Source of the DNA: an uncultured Dorea sp.
GTDB taxonomy: Bacteria > Bacillota_A > Clostridia > Lachnospirales > Lachnospiraceae
Length of the DNA stretch: 64,000 nt
Reading direction: 5' to 3'
Assembly (NCBI GenBank): GCA_910579015.1
Contig: CAJTRO010000012.1
Location: 1 to 64,000 of the forward strand
Shown here: piece after piece, positions 1 through 8,781 of the stretch
Numbering within the stretch: position 1 is the stretch's first letter
Layout of the letters: every line of letters begins with the position of its first letter
Program-made: the position numbers and the translations under genes
The notes under the pieces: model-generated
What the model saw: the letters and a program-made list of their open reading frames with translations, nothing else
Told to the model about the DNA's origin: nothing
The model's database searches: none

Positions 1-2
1 GT

Positions 3-1148
3 ATATCTTTTTATCAATATATGATAAAAAAACAAGTTGTAGAGCAGCAAAGGGCCATAATTAATGACGGTTTATATCCAGTGAAGGATGTTATGATATC
101 TTCAGGATATAAAGAAGATGGAGCATACATTTTCAAAAAAGATATTTCAGGAAAAGAAATTGTGATTTCATTTGATTTTGATGAGAAATTATGTAAGAAG
201 AATTTATACATTTTTTCTCTTCATAATAAGATTCGGAGATGCGAAAATATATGGTATGTGGAAAAAGGTGAGTTAGAATCTATATTAAATTGTAAAATAG
301 CATTTGAAAAAGATAAAGTAATATCCAGTCCAATAAAATATGTTCAGCATGAATGGACCAAATTTCCGCCATTGGTTGCACATGCAGGAGGAACGATTCG
401 TGAAAAACAGTATAATTCATTTTATACAAATTCTTTGGATGCATTAATTTCTAATTATAATTTGGGGCATAGAGTATTTGAATTTGATTTCTATCTTACT
501 AGTGATCGAAAGCTTGCAGCAGTACATGATTGGACACAATTTGGCAATTTGGATGGAGTGGCCCTGTCATCGGAGGAGTGGAAAAATTTTCAGACGTTTG
601 GATCACCTATTACAGAAGGCAGATATACGACGATGCTTATTGAAGATTTGTTAGATGAAATGTTAGTTAATAAAGATATTTTTATAATAACAGATACGAA
701 AGCTTTTGAAATTACAGAAGAGGAAGCTAAATTACAGTTTCAACTGATATATGATGAAGCAATGAAGCGGGATCCCGAGTTGCTTAATCGCGTTATTCCA
801 CAAATCTATAATGAAGAAATGTATGATATGGTTAGTAGTGTCTATGAGTTTCCTAGTATTATTTATACTGTGTATGCAACATCTTCATCCGGAGACGAAA
901 TAATTTCTTTTTCCAGTCAGCGGGATAATATAAAAGTGATTACAGCGCCGGTAAATGACGCCAGATTTGATGAGACAACTATTAATAAACTTCACGAATC
1001 AGGATTACTGATATACAATCATACTATTCATACATATGCTGATCTGACAATTGGTAAAGCTAAAGGAATAGATGGATTTTATACAGGATTATTATTACCA
1101 AGCGATGTTGATCTTTATGAAAAGCTGGAAGAAAAAGTAATAGAATAA
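3..1148 (+). CDS. Glycerophosphodiester phosphodiesterase-like protein (possibly 5'-partial)
   Basis: The C-terminal ~260 residues resemble the GDPD TIM-barrel family, which hydrolyses glycerophosphodiesters. I see VAHAGG near the barrel start, an acidic FEFDF strand, then AAVHDW, matching the family's His...Glu-x-Asp...His pattern. The N-terminal ~110 residues are unrecognised. The first ATG is at 21, but it has no clear ribosome binding site and the frame stays open to the left edge, so the real start may lie outside the window. The gene is distinctly AT-rich compared with the polysaccharide genes that follow. No signal peptide is visible in the part present. The family call is fairly secure; the substrate is unknown. 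Confidence 0.6.
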   Translation: MSFYQYMIKKQVVEQQRAIINDGLYPVKDVMISSGYKEDGAYIFKKDISGKEIVISFDFDEKLCKKNLYIFSLHNKIRRCENIWYVEKGELESILNCKIAFEKDKVISSPIKYVQHEWTKFPPLVAHAGGTIREKQYNSFYTNSLDALISNYNLGHRVFEFDFYLTSDRKLAAVHDWTQFGNLDGVALSSEEWKNFQTFGSPITEGRYTTMLIEDLLDEMLVNKDIFIITDTKAFEITEEEAKLQFQLIYDEAMKRDPELLNRVIPQIYNEEMYDMVSSVYEFPSIIYTVYATSSSGDEIISFSSQRDNIKVITAPVNDARFDETTINKLHESGLLIYNHTIHTYADLTIGKAKGIDGFYTGLLLPSDVDLYEKLEEKVIE

Positions 1149-1183
1149 TATTCAGCTATATACTGCTGCTTGTGAAGAAAAGA

Positions 1184-1220
1184 TGTGGGAGATCGGTAGA
1201 TTAATGGCCGGTCTCCCACA
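1184..1220 (+). terminator. Stem-loop after the GDPD-like gene
   Basis: TGTGGGAGA (1184-1192) pairs with TCTCCCACA (1212-1220), with additional inner pairing. It sits about 36 nt after the stop codon and before the next promoter. There is no strong T-run after it, so it is a probable but not certain terminator. Confidence 0.45.
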
Positions 1221-1244
1221 AACTGTAAGAGGCATTGGCCATAC

Positions 1245-1273
1245 TTGAAGAAAGGATAGCTTTTTAGTATAAT
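1245..1273 (+). promoter_or_regulatory. Sigma-A-type promoter for the first AAA-ATPase-like gene
   Basis: TTGAAG (1245-1250) and TATAAT (1268-1273) are separated by 17 bp. Transcription would start around 1280, upstream of the GTG start chosen for the next gene. Confidence 0.6.
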
Positions 1274-1337
1274 AGTGATTGGCCGCCAATAACTCATGAA
1301 AGACGTTTTGAGTGAAGAGAAAGATGAGGTGACAAGA

Positions 1338-3044
1338 GTGGCAGAACTTAAAAAACTTCCAATTGGAGAAGAGTTCTTTGATAACATAAGGACAAAGGGC
1401 TTCTACTATGTGGACAAGACAAGATTTATTGCTGATTTTTTAAGAAACAGAGGAAGCGTGAATTTATTTACCCGGCCGCGCCGTTTTGGAAAAAGTCTGA
1501 ATCTAGATATGTTTAGGGCGTTTTTTGAGGTAGGGGCGGATGCCGCTCTGTTCGAGGGGCTTGATATTGCCAGAGAGACAAAGCTGTGTGAACAGCATAT
1601 GGGCAGGTATCCGGTTATTTCAATCAGCTTGAAAGATGTTGGCGGATTAACATATGATGTTGCTTTGAGGTCGATGTCTGGTGTGATTAAGAGAGAAGCA
1701 CGCAGACATCAATATCTTTTAGAAAGCGAGAAACTTTCGCTCATAGACAAGAATTCATTGAAGGAATTGTATGCAAGGCACTTGGATGAGGAGACAATTC
1801 AGGAAAGTATAGGACTGTTGTCAGAGATGCTGTGTAAGCATTATGGTGTAGGTGTAATTATTCTGATAGATGAGTATGACGTGCCTTTGGATAAAGCGTA
1901 TCAGAGTGCCTATTATCCCAAGATGGTTCAGTTAATCCGATCATTATTCGGGCAGGCGGTTAAGACTAATAAGAACATGGATTTCGCTTTGATTACAGGT
2001 TGTCTTCGAATTGCCCGGGAGAGTATTTTTACAGGATTGAACATTTTTAAGGTGCATACAGTTTCTGATACGAGATACGCAGAGTATTTTGGTTTTACAG
2101 ACGACGAGGTCAGATTAATGTTGGAATATTATGGAATAGAGGGGCGGTATGCAGATTTTAAGGATTGGTATGATGGGTATCATTTTGGAGAGGTTGATAT
2201 ATATTGTCCTTGGGATGTACTTAATCAGTGTGATAAGTTAAGAAGCAGACTGGACGCGAGGATGGAATCGCACTGGGAAAACAGTAGTAGTAACGCGATT
2301 ATTCAGAATATCATAGAAGACGCTACAGAGACCACCAAAGCAGAGATAGAGAATCTTATCTCAGGGGAATGTGTGGAGAAGGAACTGATGCCGGAGTTAA
2401 CATACACAGATTTAGACAGTGAAGACAGGGAGACTCGTCAAACATATTTATGGAGCGTGCTTTTTGCCACAGGATATCTGACGGATGCAGGCGGGATGGA
2501 TGGAAGGTATCATAAACTGATGATTCCGAATAAAGAAGTATTGGGAATTTATGAGAAGAAGATTCGTTTGTGGTATCGTGTGAAGGTAACAAGTGATACG
2601 GCCAGATGGAAGGAGTTCTGCGAAGCCATTGGTGAGGGAGAAGTGAAGAAGGTAGAGGTTCTTTTTAACGAGTTTATGGCAGAATCTATAAGTATCCGGG
2701 ATACATTTGTGAAGAAGCCGATGATAGAGAATTTTTATCATGGAATGTTACTTGGTCTGCTGAGAGCCGAAGGAAGCTGGATTGTAAAGTCTAATGCAGA
2801 ATCGGGCGCAGGATATACAGATATCAAGCTTACGATACCTTCCCGGAAGACAGGCTGCGTGATTGAAGTGAAGTATGCGGAAGATGGGGCATATGAGTCG
2901 GTATGCCGCGAAGCAATGGAACAGATTGAGAGAGAAGATTATGAAGCTGTGCTTATGCAAGAAGGGATGCAGACAATTCATAAGTATGGAATTGCCTGCT
3001 ATAGGAAGAGCTGCAAGGTGGCATATATGAGTAATCTCCCATAA
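1338..3044 (+). CDS. AAA-ATPase-like / PD-(D/E)XK nuclease-domain protein, copy 1
   Basis: This belongs to the AAA-ATPase-like plus C-terminal PD-(D/E)XK family common in gut Firmicutes and Bacteroidetes; its biological role is not established. The N-terminus has KLPIGEEFF and YYVDKT, a P-loop-like RPRRFGKSLNLDM, a Walker B strand ILIDEYDVPL, and the ALITGCLRIARESIFTGLN segment. Near the C-terminus DIKL...VIEVKYAED gives the D...ExK nuclease pattern. I prefer the GTG at 1338, with GAGGTG at 1326-1331, over the ATG at 1296, which has no ribosome binding site; the 1338 start also matches the usual family N-terminus. The gene at 4292-5986 is a clear paralog. Confidence 0.8.
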   Translation: MAELKKLPIGEEFFDNIRTKGFYYVDKTRFIADFLRNRGSVNLFTRPRRFGKSLNLDMFRAFFEVGADAALFEGLDIARETKLCEQHMGRYPVISISLKDVGGLTYDVALRSMSGVIKREARRHQYLLESEKLSLIDKNSLKELYARHLDEETIQESIGLLSEMLCKHYGVGVIILIDEYDVPLDKAYQSAYYPKMVQLIRSLFGQAVKTNKNMDFALITGCLRIARESIFTGLNIFKVHTVSDTRYAEYFGFTDDEVRLMLEYYGIEGRYADFKDWYDGYHFGEVDIYCPWDVLNQCDKLRSRLDARMESHWENSSSNAIIQNIIEDATETTKAEIENLISGECVEKELMPELTYTDLDSEDRETRQTYLWSVLFATGYLTDAGGMDGRYHKLMIPNKEVLGIYEKKIRLWYRVKVTSDTARWKEFCEAIGEGEVKKVEVLFNEFMAESISIRDTFVKKPMIENFYHGMLLGLLRAEGSWIVKSNAESGAGYTDIKLTIPSRKTGCVIEVKYAEDGAYESVCREAMEQIEREDYEAVLMQEGMQTIHKYGIACYRKSCKVAYMSNLP

Positions 3045-3068
3045 ATATTTCAAAGAGGAGGTCAACAG

Positions 3069-4250
3069 ATGAAAAAGCCAGGCTACTATTCCTCCGGCCA
3101 GTTCGCCCGCATGGCGAATGTGACATTGCGGACAATCCGCTATTATGACAAGCAGGATATACTGAAGCCCTCCTTCGTAAGCGAAGCGGGGGCCCGTTTT
3201 TATACAGATAAGGATTTCGCCAGATTGCAGCAGGTTCTCCTGCTTAAGTATCTTGGATTTTCCCTGGAAGACATAAAGGAGATGCTGATCGACGAGGTGG
3301 ACGATCATTTCATGATGAATTCCCTGAATATCCAGTTGAAGCTGGTGCAGGATAAGATTGAGCAGATGCAGCTGGTGGAGAAGGCCATACGGGATACAGC
3401 GGAGGAGATACGCAGGGAACATGCGATTGACTGGAATCAGATGCTGGATCTGATCCATCTGACAGGAATGGAGAAGAGCCTGAAAAACCAGTACCAGGAT
3501 GCGTCAAATATTTCTGCGAGGATCAACCTTCACAATCTTTACTCCAGGAACCAGAAAGGCTGGTTCCCGTGGATCTATGAACAGCTTGAGGTTGGGCCGG
3601 GGATGAGGATTTTGGAGATTGGGTGCGGGGACGGGACGCTTTGGACTTCTAATCTTAAGGAACTGCCGCAGGATGTCAGGATAATGCTGTCGGACCTCTC
3701 AGAAGGAATGTTAAGAGATGCCCGGCGTGCGATCGGAGCGGAGGATCAGCGGTTTGTTTACAAGAATTTTGACTGTCATCAGATCCCCTGTGATGATGAG
3801 AGTTTTGATCTGGTGATAGCCAATCATGTATTGTTCTATTGTGATGATATAAGAAGGGTATGTCTGGAGGCGGCCAGGGTATTGAAGCCTGACGGAAGAT
3901 TCCTGTGCAGCGCTTATGGGCGTAACCACATGAAAGAGGTCAGCCAGCTGGTGCAGGGGTTCGACGACAGGATCGTGCTCTCGGCAGACAAGCTGTATGA
4001 CAGGTTTGGAATGGAGAATGGCAAAGCGGTTCTGACAGAATACTTTCCGGAATGTGAATGGAGGATGTATGAGGATCATCTGGTTGTCCCCAAATCAGAG
4101 CCGTTGATTTCTTATGTGCTGTCCTGTCATGGCAATCAGGGACAGTATATCACAGAGCGGTATAAAGAATTCAGGTCTTATGTGAAACGTAAGACGGATA
4201 ACGGGTTTAGGATCACAAAGGAAGCAGGTGTATTTATCTGCGGGAAATGA
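3069..4250 (+). CDS. MerR-family regulator fused to a SAM-dependent methyltransferase
   Basis: Residues 1-75 form a MerR winged helix: YSSGQFARMANVTLRTIRYY is the recognition region, followed by the ARFYTDKDFARLQ wing. A helical linker (about 75-125) would be the dimerisation coiled coil. Residues ~170-285 are a class I methyltransferase with the SAM-binding motif ILEIGCGDGT, an acidic strand (LSDLSEGML) and a later FDLVIANHVLFY. The fusion suggests a one-component regulator whose effector domain binds or uses SAM; substrate and targets are unknown. It starts with ATG 25 nt after the upstream ATPase gene, with AAAGAGGAG before it, so the two may be co-transcribed. Confidence 0.85.
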   Translation: MKKPGYYSSGQFARMANVTLRTIRYYDKQDILKPSFVSEAGARFYTDKDFARLQQVLLLKYLGFSLEDIKEMLIDEVDDHFMMNSLNIQLKLVQDKIEQMQLVEKAIRDTAEEIRREHAIDWNQMLDLIHLTGMEKSLKNQYQDASNISARINLHNLYSRNQKGWFPWIYEQLEVGPGMRILEIGCGDGTLWTSNLKELPQDVRIMLSDLSEGMLRDARRAIGAEDQRFVYKNFDCHQIPCDDESFDLVIANHVLFYCDDIRRVCLEAARVLKPDGRFLCSAYGRNHMKEVSQLVQGFDDRIVLSADKLYDRFGMENGKAVLTEYFPECEWRMYEDHLVVPKSEPLISYVLSCHGNQGQYITERYKEFRSYVKRKTDNGFRITKEAGVFICGK

Positions 4251-4291
4251 TATGCTGAATCATAAGTGGGATATGGATAGGAGGTGTTTTG

Positions 4292-5986
4292 ATGAAAAAA
4301 GCATTACCGGTTGGTGTGGAAAATTTCGAAGATATGGTGAAGTCCGGCTATTATTATGTGGATAAGACAATGTTCATAAAAGAATTATTAGATTTGAAAG
4401 GAAAAGTGAATTTATTTACCCGTCCAAGAAGATTTGGGAAGACTTTAAACTTAAGTATGCTCCGGTATTTTTTTGAAGATAGCGGGGATATGGAAAAGAA
4501 TCATCAGAATAAAGAACTTTTTCAGGGAATGAAGATAATGGATGCCGGAGAGAGTTATACCAGCCGAATGGGGAAATATCCTGTGCTGAACCTGACGCTA
4601 AAATCGGCAAAGCAGGAAAATTTTGAGAGCGCCTGCTATGAACTACAGGCTGAGATTGCTTCTGAGTTTGACAGACATAGAAATATCATTGAGCAGGAAA
4701 AGGAACGGCTTACGCCAAAAGAATATGAGCAGTATCTCAGCATTGCAGATGAACAGGCAGATGAAAGGCTGGTTCGGGGTTCGTTAAAATTATTTAGCAA
4801 GTGTATGTATAAGATTACAGGCAGGAATACAGTTATCCTGATCGATGAATATGATGTGCCGTTGGAGAATGCATATTTCAGAGGATTTTATGAAAAAATG
4901 GCGGCTTTTATCCGTTCTTTATTTGAATCGGCATTGAAAACCAATGATTATCTGCAATTTGCTGTTATTACAGGGTGTCTGAGAATTTCAAAGGAGAGTA
5001 TTTTTACAGGTTTAAATCATCTGAACATCATTTCCGTACTTGACAAAAAATATAGTGAACATTTTGGATTTATTGAAACGGAAGTCATCCAGATGATGTC
5101 GTATTACGGAGTGGAAAGCCGTTTCTCAATGATGAAAGAATGGTATGATGGATATTTGTTTGGAAATACAGAGGTTTATAATCCGTGGAGTGTGATTAAG
5201 TTTTTGTATGATTTATATTCAGATGTGAATGCATTTCCGCGTCCTTATTGGGTTAATACCAGTTCTAATGATATTATCAAGGATCTGATCATCAGGGCTG
5301 ACCGGGAGAGGAAAGGGCAGATTGAGACTCTTTTAGACGGTGGAACATTAGATATTCAGGTGCATGAAGAAGTTACTTATGCCGATATGCACCGCAATAG
5401 TGAGAGCTTATGGAATTTTCTTTATTTTACAGGATATCTGACGAAAGAAAGAGAATATTTTAAAGGGAAATATATATTTTTAAAATTGTGTATTCCCAAT
5501 GTAGAAGTCATGACGATTTATGAGAATACAATCATGAATTGGATGAAAGAGATTATAAAGAAAGAAGATTTTCATGATCTGTATCTGGCAATGGAAGAAG
5601 GAGATGCCCGGCGGATGACAGATATCTTGAATGGACAGCTTTTTCGTACCATCAGTTTTTACGACAATGCGGAGAATTTCTATCATGGTTTTCTAACGGG
5701 GATTTTAAGTCAGAGTGAGAATTATCTGGTGAAGTCCAACCGTGAATCAGGGAATGGCCGTTCTGATATCGTGGTTAAGAGTCCTTCCTTGCGGGGACGG
5801 TCATTTGTCCTGGAATTAAAGGTATCTGATTCGATTGATGAGCTGGAAGCGGATGCCAAGAAAGCGTTACGGCAGATCTATGATAAAAAATATATGGAAG
5901 AATTACTGGGAGAAGGGTATCAGAGGATAGATTGTTATGGGGTATCGTTCTTTCGTAAAGACTGTGAGGTTCGGTTTGGCGGCTGA
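4292..5986 (+). CDS. AAA-ATPase-like / PD-(D/E)XK nuclease-domain protein, copy 2
   Basis: This is a paralog of the gene at 1338-3044. It has YYYVDKTMFI, the P-loop-like RPRRFGKTLNLSM, Walker B VILIDEYDVPLENAY, VITGCLRISKESIFTGLN, and a C-terminal nuclease-like FVLELKVSD. The ATG at 4292 follows a strong AGGAGGTG at 4279-4286; a TTG one codon upstream is less likely. The two copies flank the MerR-methyltransferase gene on the same strand. The function of the family is unproven; an ATP-dependent nuclease is a domain-based inference. Confidence 0.8.
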   Translation: MKKALPVGVENFEDMVKSGYYYVDKTMFIKELLDLKGKVNLFTRPRRFGKTLNLSMLRYFFEDSGDMEKNHQNKELFQGMKIMDAGESYTSRMGKYPVLNLTLKSAKQENFESACYELQAEIASEFDRHRNIIEQEKERLTPKEYEQYLSIADEQADERLVRGSLKLFSKCMYKITGRNTVILIDEYDVPLENAYFRGFYEKMAAFIRSLFESALKTNDYLQFAVITGCLRISKESIFTGLNHLNIISVLDKKYSEHFGFIETEVIQMMSYYGVESRFSMMKEWYDGYLFGNTEVYNPWSVIKFLYDLYSDVNAFPRPYWVNTSSNDIIKDLIIRADRERKGQIETLLDGGTLDIQVHEEVTYADMHRNSESLWNFLYFTGYLTKEREYFKGKYIFLKLCIPNVEVMTIYENTIMNWMKEIIKKEDFHDLYLAMEEGDARRMTDILNGQLFRTISFYDNAENFYHGFLTGILSQSENYLVKSNRESGNGRSDIVVKSPSLRGRSFVLELKVSDSIDELEADAKKALRQIYDKKYMEELLGEGYQRIDCYGVSFFRKDCEVRFGG

Positions 5987-6143
5987 TCTATTGATATTGT
6001 TAACAGCACAGCAAAACCGCAGCACAGAACACCGGATTTGATACCCGCTGTCTGCGCCAGATGGGAATGCCTGCGGATCTATTGCGCTTGCAGCATTCCC
6101 ATCTGACAGAAAGCATATCTCAGACACCTTCTTGCGATATTAT

Positions 6144-6503
6144 TTAATCCTTTTTAACGCTTCTCTGTTCATCCTGCAATTCCAGAAGCTGAAGGTGTTT
6201 CATCAGATCCTTCTTGGAGCGGATCGAGAGTCTCTGATATCTTTCCAGAAGATCCCTGGCGTCTTCGGGGAGCGTCCGGGCTTCTGAAACGACAATTCGT
6301 GAACATTCGTTATCGTCAAGAAGATAATCAATACTTACGTGAAAGAGTTTGGCAAATGATGTCAGCTTCTCATGGGAGGGCTGACGGTTCTTGGTCTCAT
6401 AACCGGCAATGGTAGAGCGGGCAACATTTATCTGTTCTGCCACATAGTCTTGTGTCATGTTGTTTTCCAGCCTTAAGGCTTTTAGTTTTTCAGCAAACGC
6501 CAT
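6144..6503 (-). CDS. XRE-family helix-turn-helix regulator
   Basis: The N-terminal ~60 residues are a Cro/C1-type HTH (LKALRLENNMTQDYVAEQ, then VARSTIAGYETKNRQPS and HVSIDYLL). The C-terminal ~55 residues are charged and helical. The start at 6503 has an AGGAGGA-type ribosome binding site at 6513-6518 on the minus strand; an upstream in-frame ATG at 6527 is less well placed. It is transcribed divergently from the rhamnose operon and its upstream region adjoins the repeated 9-mers at the rfbA promoter, so local control is possible but unproven. Confidence 0.85.
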   Translation of the reverse strand: MAFAEKLKALRLENNMTQDYVAEQINVARSTIAGYETKNRQPSHEKLTSFAKLFHVSIDYLLDDNECSRIVVSEARTLPEDARDLLERYQRLSIRSKKDLMKHLQLLELQDEQRSVKKD

Positions 6504-6649
6504 AATACGGTTTCCTCCTTTGTGCAATACATTTGGTATATTTTACCAATTGTTGCACAAAAGAACATAAAATGTGTCAATTATAAACGAAACGTTGCAT
6601 AAAGGAACGCAGGGCATATAAAAAAGTTGAAAAAGTGCGAAAAAAGGAC

Positions 6650-6680
6650 TTGAAGGTAACCTTAGGTCACCTGTTATAAT
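6650..6680 (+). promoter_or_regulatory. rfbA promoter with a duplicated 9-mer in the spacer
   Basis: TTGAAG (6650-6655) and TATAAT (6675-6680) have a long 19-bp spacer. The spacer region holds AGGTAACCT (6654-6662) and AGGTCACCT (6664-6672), two near-palindromic 9-mers with a 10-bp period. A regulator bound here would cover the promoter core; the long spacer suggests a weak or activator-dependent promoter. Confidence 0.5.
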
Positions 6681-6739
6681 ATGCCCATATTCGGAAAAGC
6701 TATCATTAATCAGAAATCTTAAAAGGAGGTTCTATATTC

Positions 6740-7636
6740 ATGAAAGGAATCATATTAGCGGGAGGATCCGGCACGCGTCTGTATCCGTTGACGATGGTGA
6801 CGTCCAAGCAGCTGCTGCCAATCTATGACAAGCCTATGATCTACTATCCCATGTCGGTATTGATGAATGCAGGGATCCGGGATATCCTGATCATCTCTAC
6901 TCCGCAGGATACACCGCGGTTTCAGGAGCTCTTAGGAGACGGGCATCAGTTCGGCGTTCATCTGTCCTATGCAGTCCAGCCAAGTCCGGACGGGCTCGCC
7001 CAGGCGTTTATCATCGGAGAGGAATTTATAGGAGACGATCCGGTCGCCATGGTGCTTGGGGATAATATTTTCGCAGGACACGGCCTCAAGAAGCGCCTGA
7101 TGGCGGCTGTTAAAAATGCCGAATCGGGAAAAGGGGCAACGGTATTCGGGTATTATGTGGACGATCCGGAACGTTTTGGTATCGTAGAGTTTAATCATGA
7201 AGGGAAGGCGGTTTCTATTGAAGAGAAGCCGAAGAAGCCAAAGAGCAACTATTGTGTCACCGGACTTTATTTCTACGACAACAAGGTTGTGGATTATGCG
7301 AAGAATCTTAAGCCCAGTATGCGTGGAGAACTGGAGATCACGGATCTTAACAGAGTGTATCTGGAAGAGGAGAAGCTGAATGTGGAGCTTCTGGGGCAGG
7401 GATTCACATGGCTTGATACGGGAACGCATGAGAGTCTGGTAGATGCGACGAACTTCGTGAAGACAGTGGAATCTCACCAGCACCGTAAGATCGCGTGTCT
7501 GGAGGAGATTGCATATCTTAACGGCTGGATCACGAAGGAAGAGGTGCTGGAAGTGTACGAGGTGCTTAAGAAGAACCAGTATGGACAGTATCTGAAGGAT
7601 GTTCTGGATGGTAAGTTCCAGGACGGCTTATATTAG
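6740..7636 (+). CDS. rfbA: Glucose-1-phosphate thymidylyltransferase
   Basis: This enzyme makes dTDP-glucose from dTTP and glucose-1-phosphate, the first step to dTDP-L-rhamnose. The N-terminal nucleotidyltransferase signature GIILAGGSGTRLYPLT is complete, followed by SKQLLPIYDKPMIYYP and the metal/nucleotide-binding VLGDNIFAG region; GELEITDLN and TWLDTGTHESL are also typical. The length of 298 residues is normal. AAAAGGAGG at 6720-6728 precedes the ATG. It is the first gene of a rfbA-rfbB-rfbD-rfbC operon in the cytoplasmic supply pathway for a rhamnose-containing surface polysaccharide. Confidence 0.97.
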   Translation: MKGIILAGGSGTRLYPLTMVTSKQLLPIYDKPMIYYPMSVLMNAGIRDILIISTPQDTPRFQELLGDGHQFGVHLSYAVQPSPDGLAQAFIIGEEFIGDDPVAMVLGDNIFAGHGLKKRLMAAVKNAESGKGATVFGYYVDDPERFGIVEFNHEGKAVSIEEKPKKPKSNYCVTGLYFYDNKVVDYAKNLKPSMRGELEITDLNRVYLEEEKLNVELLGQGFTWLDTGTHESLVDATNFVKTVESHQHRKIACLEEIAYLNGWITKEEVLEVYEVLKKNQYGQYLKDVLDGKFQDGLY

Positions 7637-7672
7637 TACAGGGAACAACAGATATAGAAGAGGAGTGAAGAT

Positions 7673-8692
7673 ATGAATATTATAGTAACCGGCGGAGCCG
7701 GATTTATCGGAAGCAACTTTGTATTTCACATGTTAGGCAAGTACCCGGATTACAGGATCATCTGTCTGGACTGCCTGACCTATGCAGGGAATTTGTCGAC
7801 ACTTGCACCGGTGATGGACAATCCAAATTTCCGGTTTGTGAAGGAGAGCATCACGGACCGCGAGGCGGTATACCGGCTGTTTGAAGAAGAGCATCCGGAT
7901 GTGGTGGTAAATTTTGCGGCGGAGAGCCACGTGGATCGTTCCATCGAGGATCCGGAGGTGTTCCTGGATACGAACATCAAAGGAACGGCGGTTCTGATGG
8001 ATGCATGTAGAAAGTATGGCATTAAGCGCTATCACCAGGTGTCAACGGACGAGGTGTACGGTGACCTGCCGCTTGACAGGCCGGAGCTGTTCTTCACAGA
8101 AGAGACGCCGATCCACACCAGCAGCCCCTACAGTTCCTCCAAGGCGGCGGCGGATCTTCTGGTGCTGGCATATCACAGGACTTATGGACTGCCGGTGACC
8201 ATCAGCAGATGTTCGAACAACTATGGACCATATCATTTCCCGGAGAAGCTGATTCCGCTGATGATCGCAAATGCATTGAACGACAAGCCGCTTCCGGTAT
8301 ACGGCAAGGGCGAGAATGTCCGCGACTGGCTCTATGTGGAGGATCACTGTAAGGCGATCGACCTGATCATCCATAAGGGGCGTGTGGGTGAAGTCTACAA
8401 CATCGGCGGACACAATGAGATGAAGAACATCGACATAGTGAAGATTATCTGCAAGGAATTAGACAAGCCCGAGAGCCTTATCACATACGTGACAGACCGC
8501 AAGGGACACGATATGCGCTATGCGATCGATCCGGCGAAGATCCACGGTGAACTGGGCTGGCTTCCGGAGACGAAGTTTGCGGACGGTATCAAGAAGACGA
8601 TTCAGTGGTATCTGGACAATAAGGAATGGTGGGAGACCATCATCTCAGGCGAGTACCAGAATTATTATGAGAAGATGTATGCAGACCGCTAG
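7673..8692 (+). CDS. rfbB: dTDP-glucose 4,6-dehydratase
   Basis: This is the second step of dTDP-rhamnose synthesis: NAD-dependent oxidation, dehydration and reduction of dTDP-glucose to the 4-keto-6-deoxy sugar. It is an extended short-chain dehydrogenase with an N-terminal GGAGFIGSNF Rossmann motif, HQVSTDEVYGDL, and the catalytic YSSSKAAAD (YxxxK). NNYGPYHFPEKLIPLMI and GENVRDWLYVEDH are characteristic of the family. The 339-residue length is normal. GAGGAGTGAAG lies just upstream of the ATG; only 36 nt separate it from rfbA. Confidence 0.97.
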   Translation: MNIIVTGGAGFIGSNFVFHMLGKYPDYRIICLDCLTYAGNLSTLAPVMDNPNFRFVKESITDREAVYRLFEEEHPDVVVNFAAESHVDRSIEDPEVFLDTNIKGTAVLMDACRKYGIKRYHQVSTDEVYGDLPLDRPELFFTEETPIHTSSPYSSSKAAADLLVLAYHRTYGLPVTISRCSNNYGPYHFPEKLIPLMIANALNDKPLPVYGKGENVRDWLYVEDHCKAIDLIIHKGRVGEVYNIGGHNEMKNIDIVKIICKELDKPESLITYVTDRKGHDMRYAIDPAKIHGELGWLPETKFADGIKKTIQWYLDNKEWWETIISGEYQNYYEKMYADR

Positions 8693-8781
8693 TAAATCGG
8701 ATGATAAGTTTCTGGTTATATGACGCGGAATGTTGAAAGGAAGATGACAGGCATAGGATGCGGTCAGAAGGAGGCAGATTG

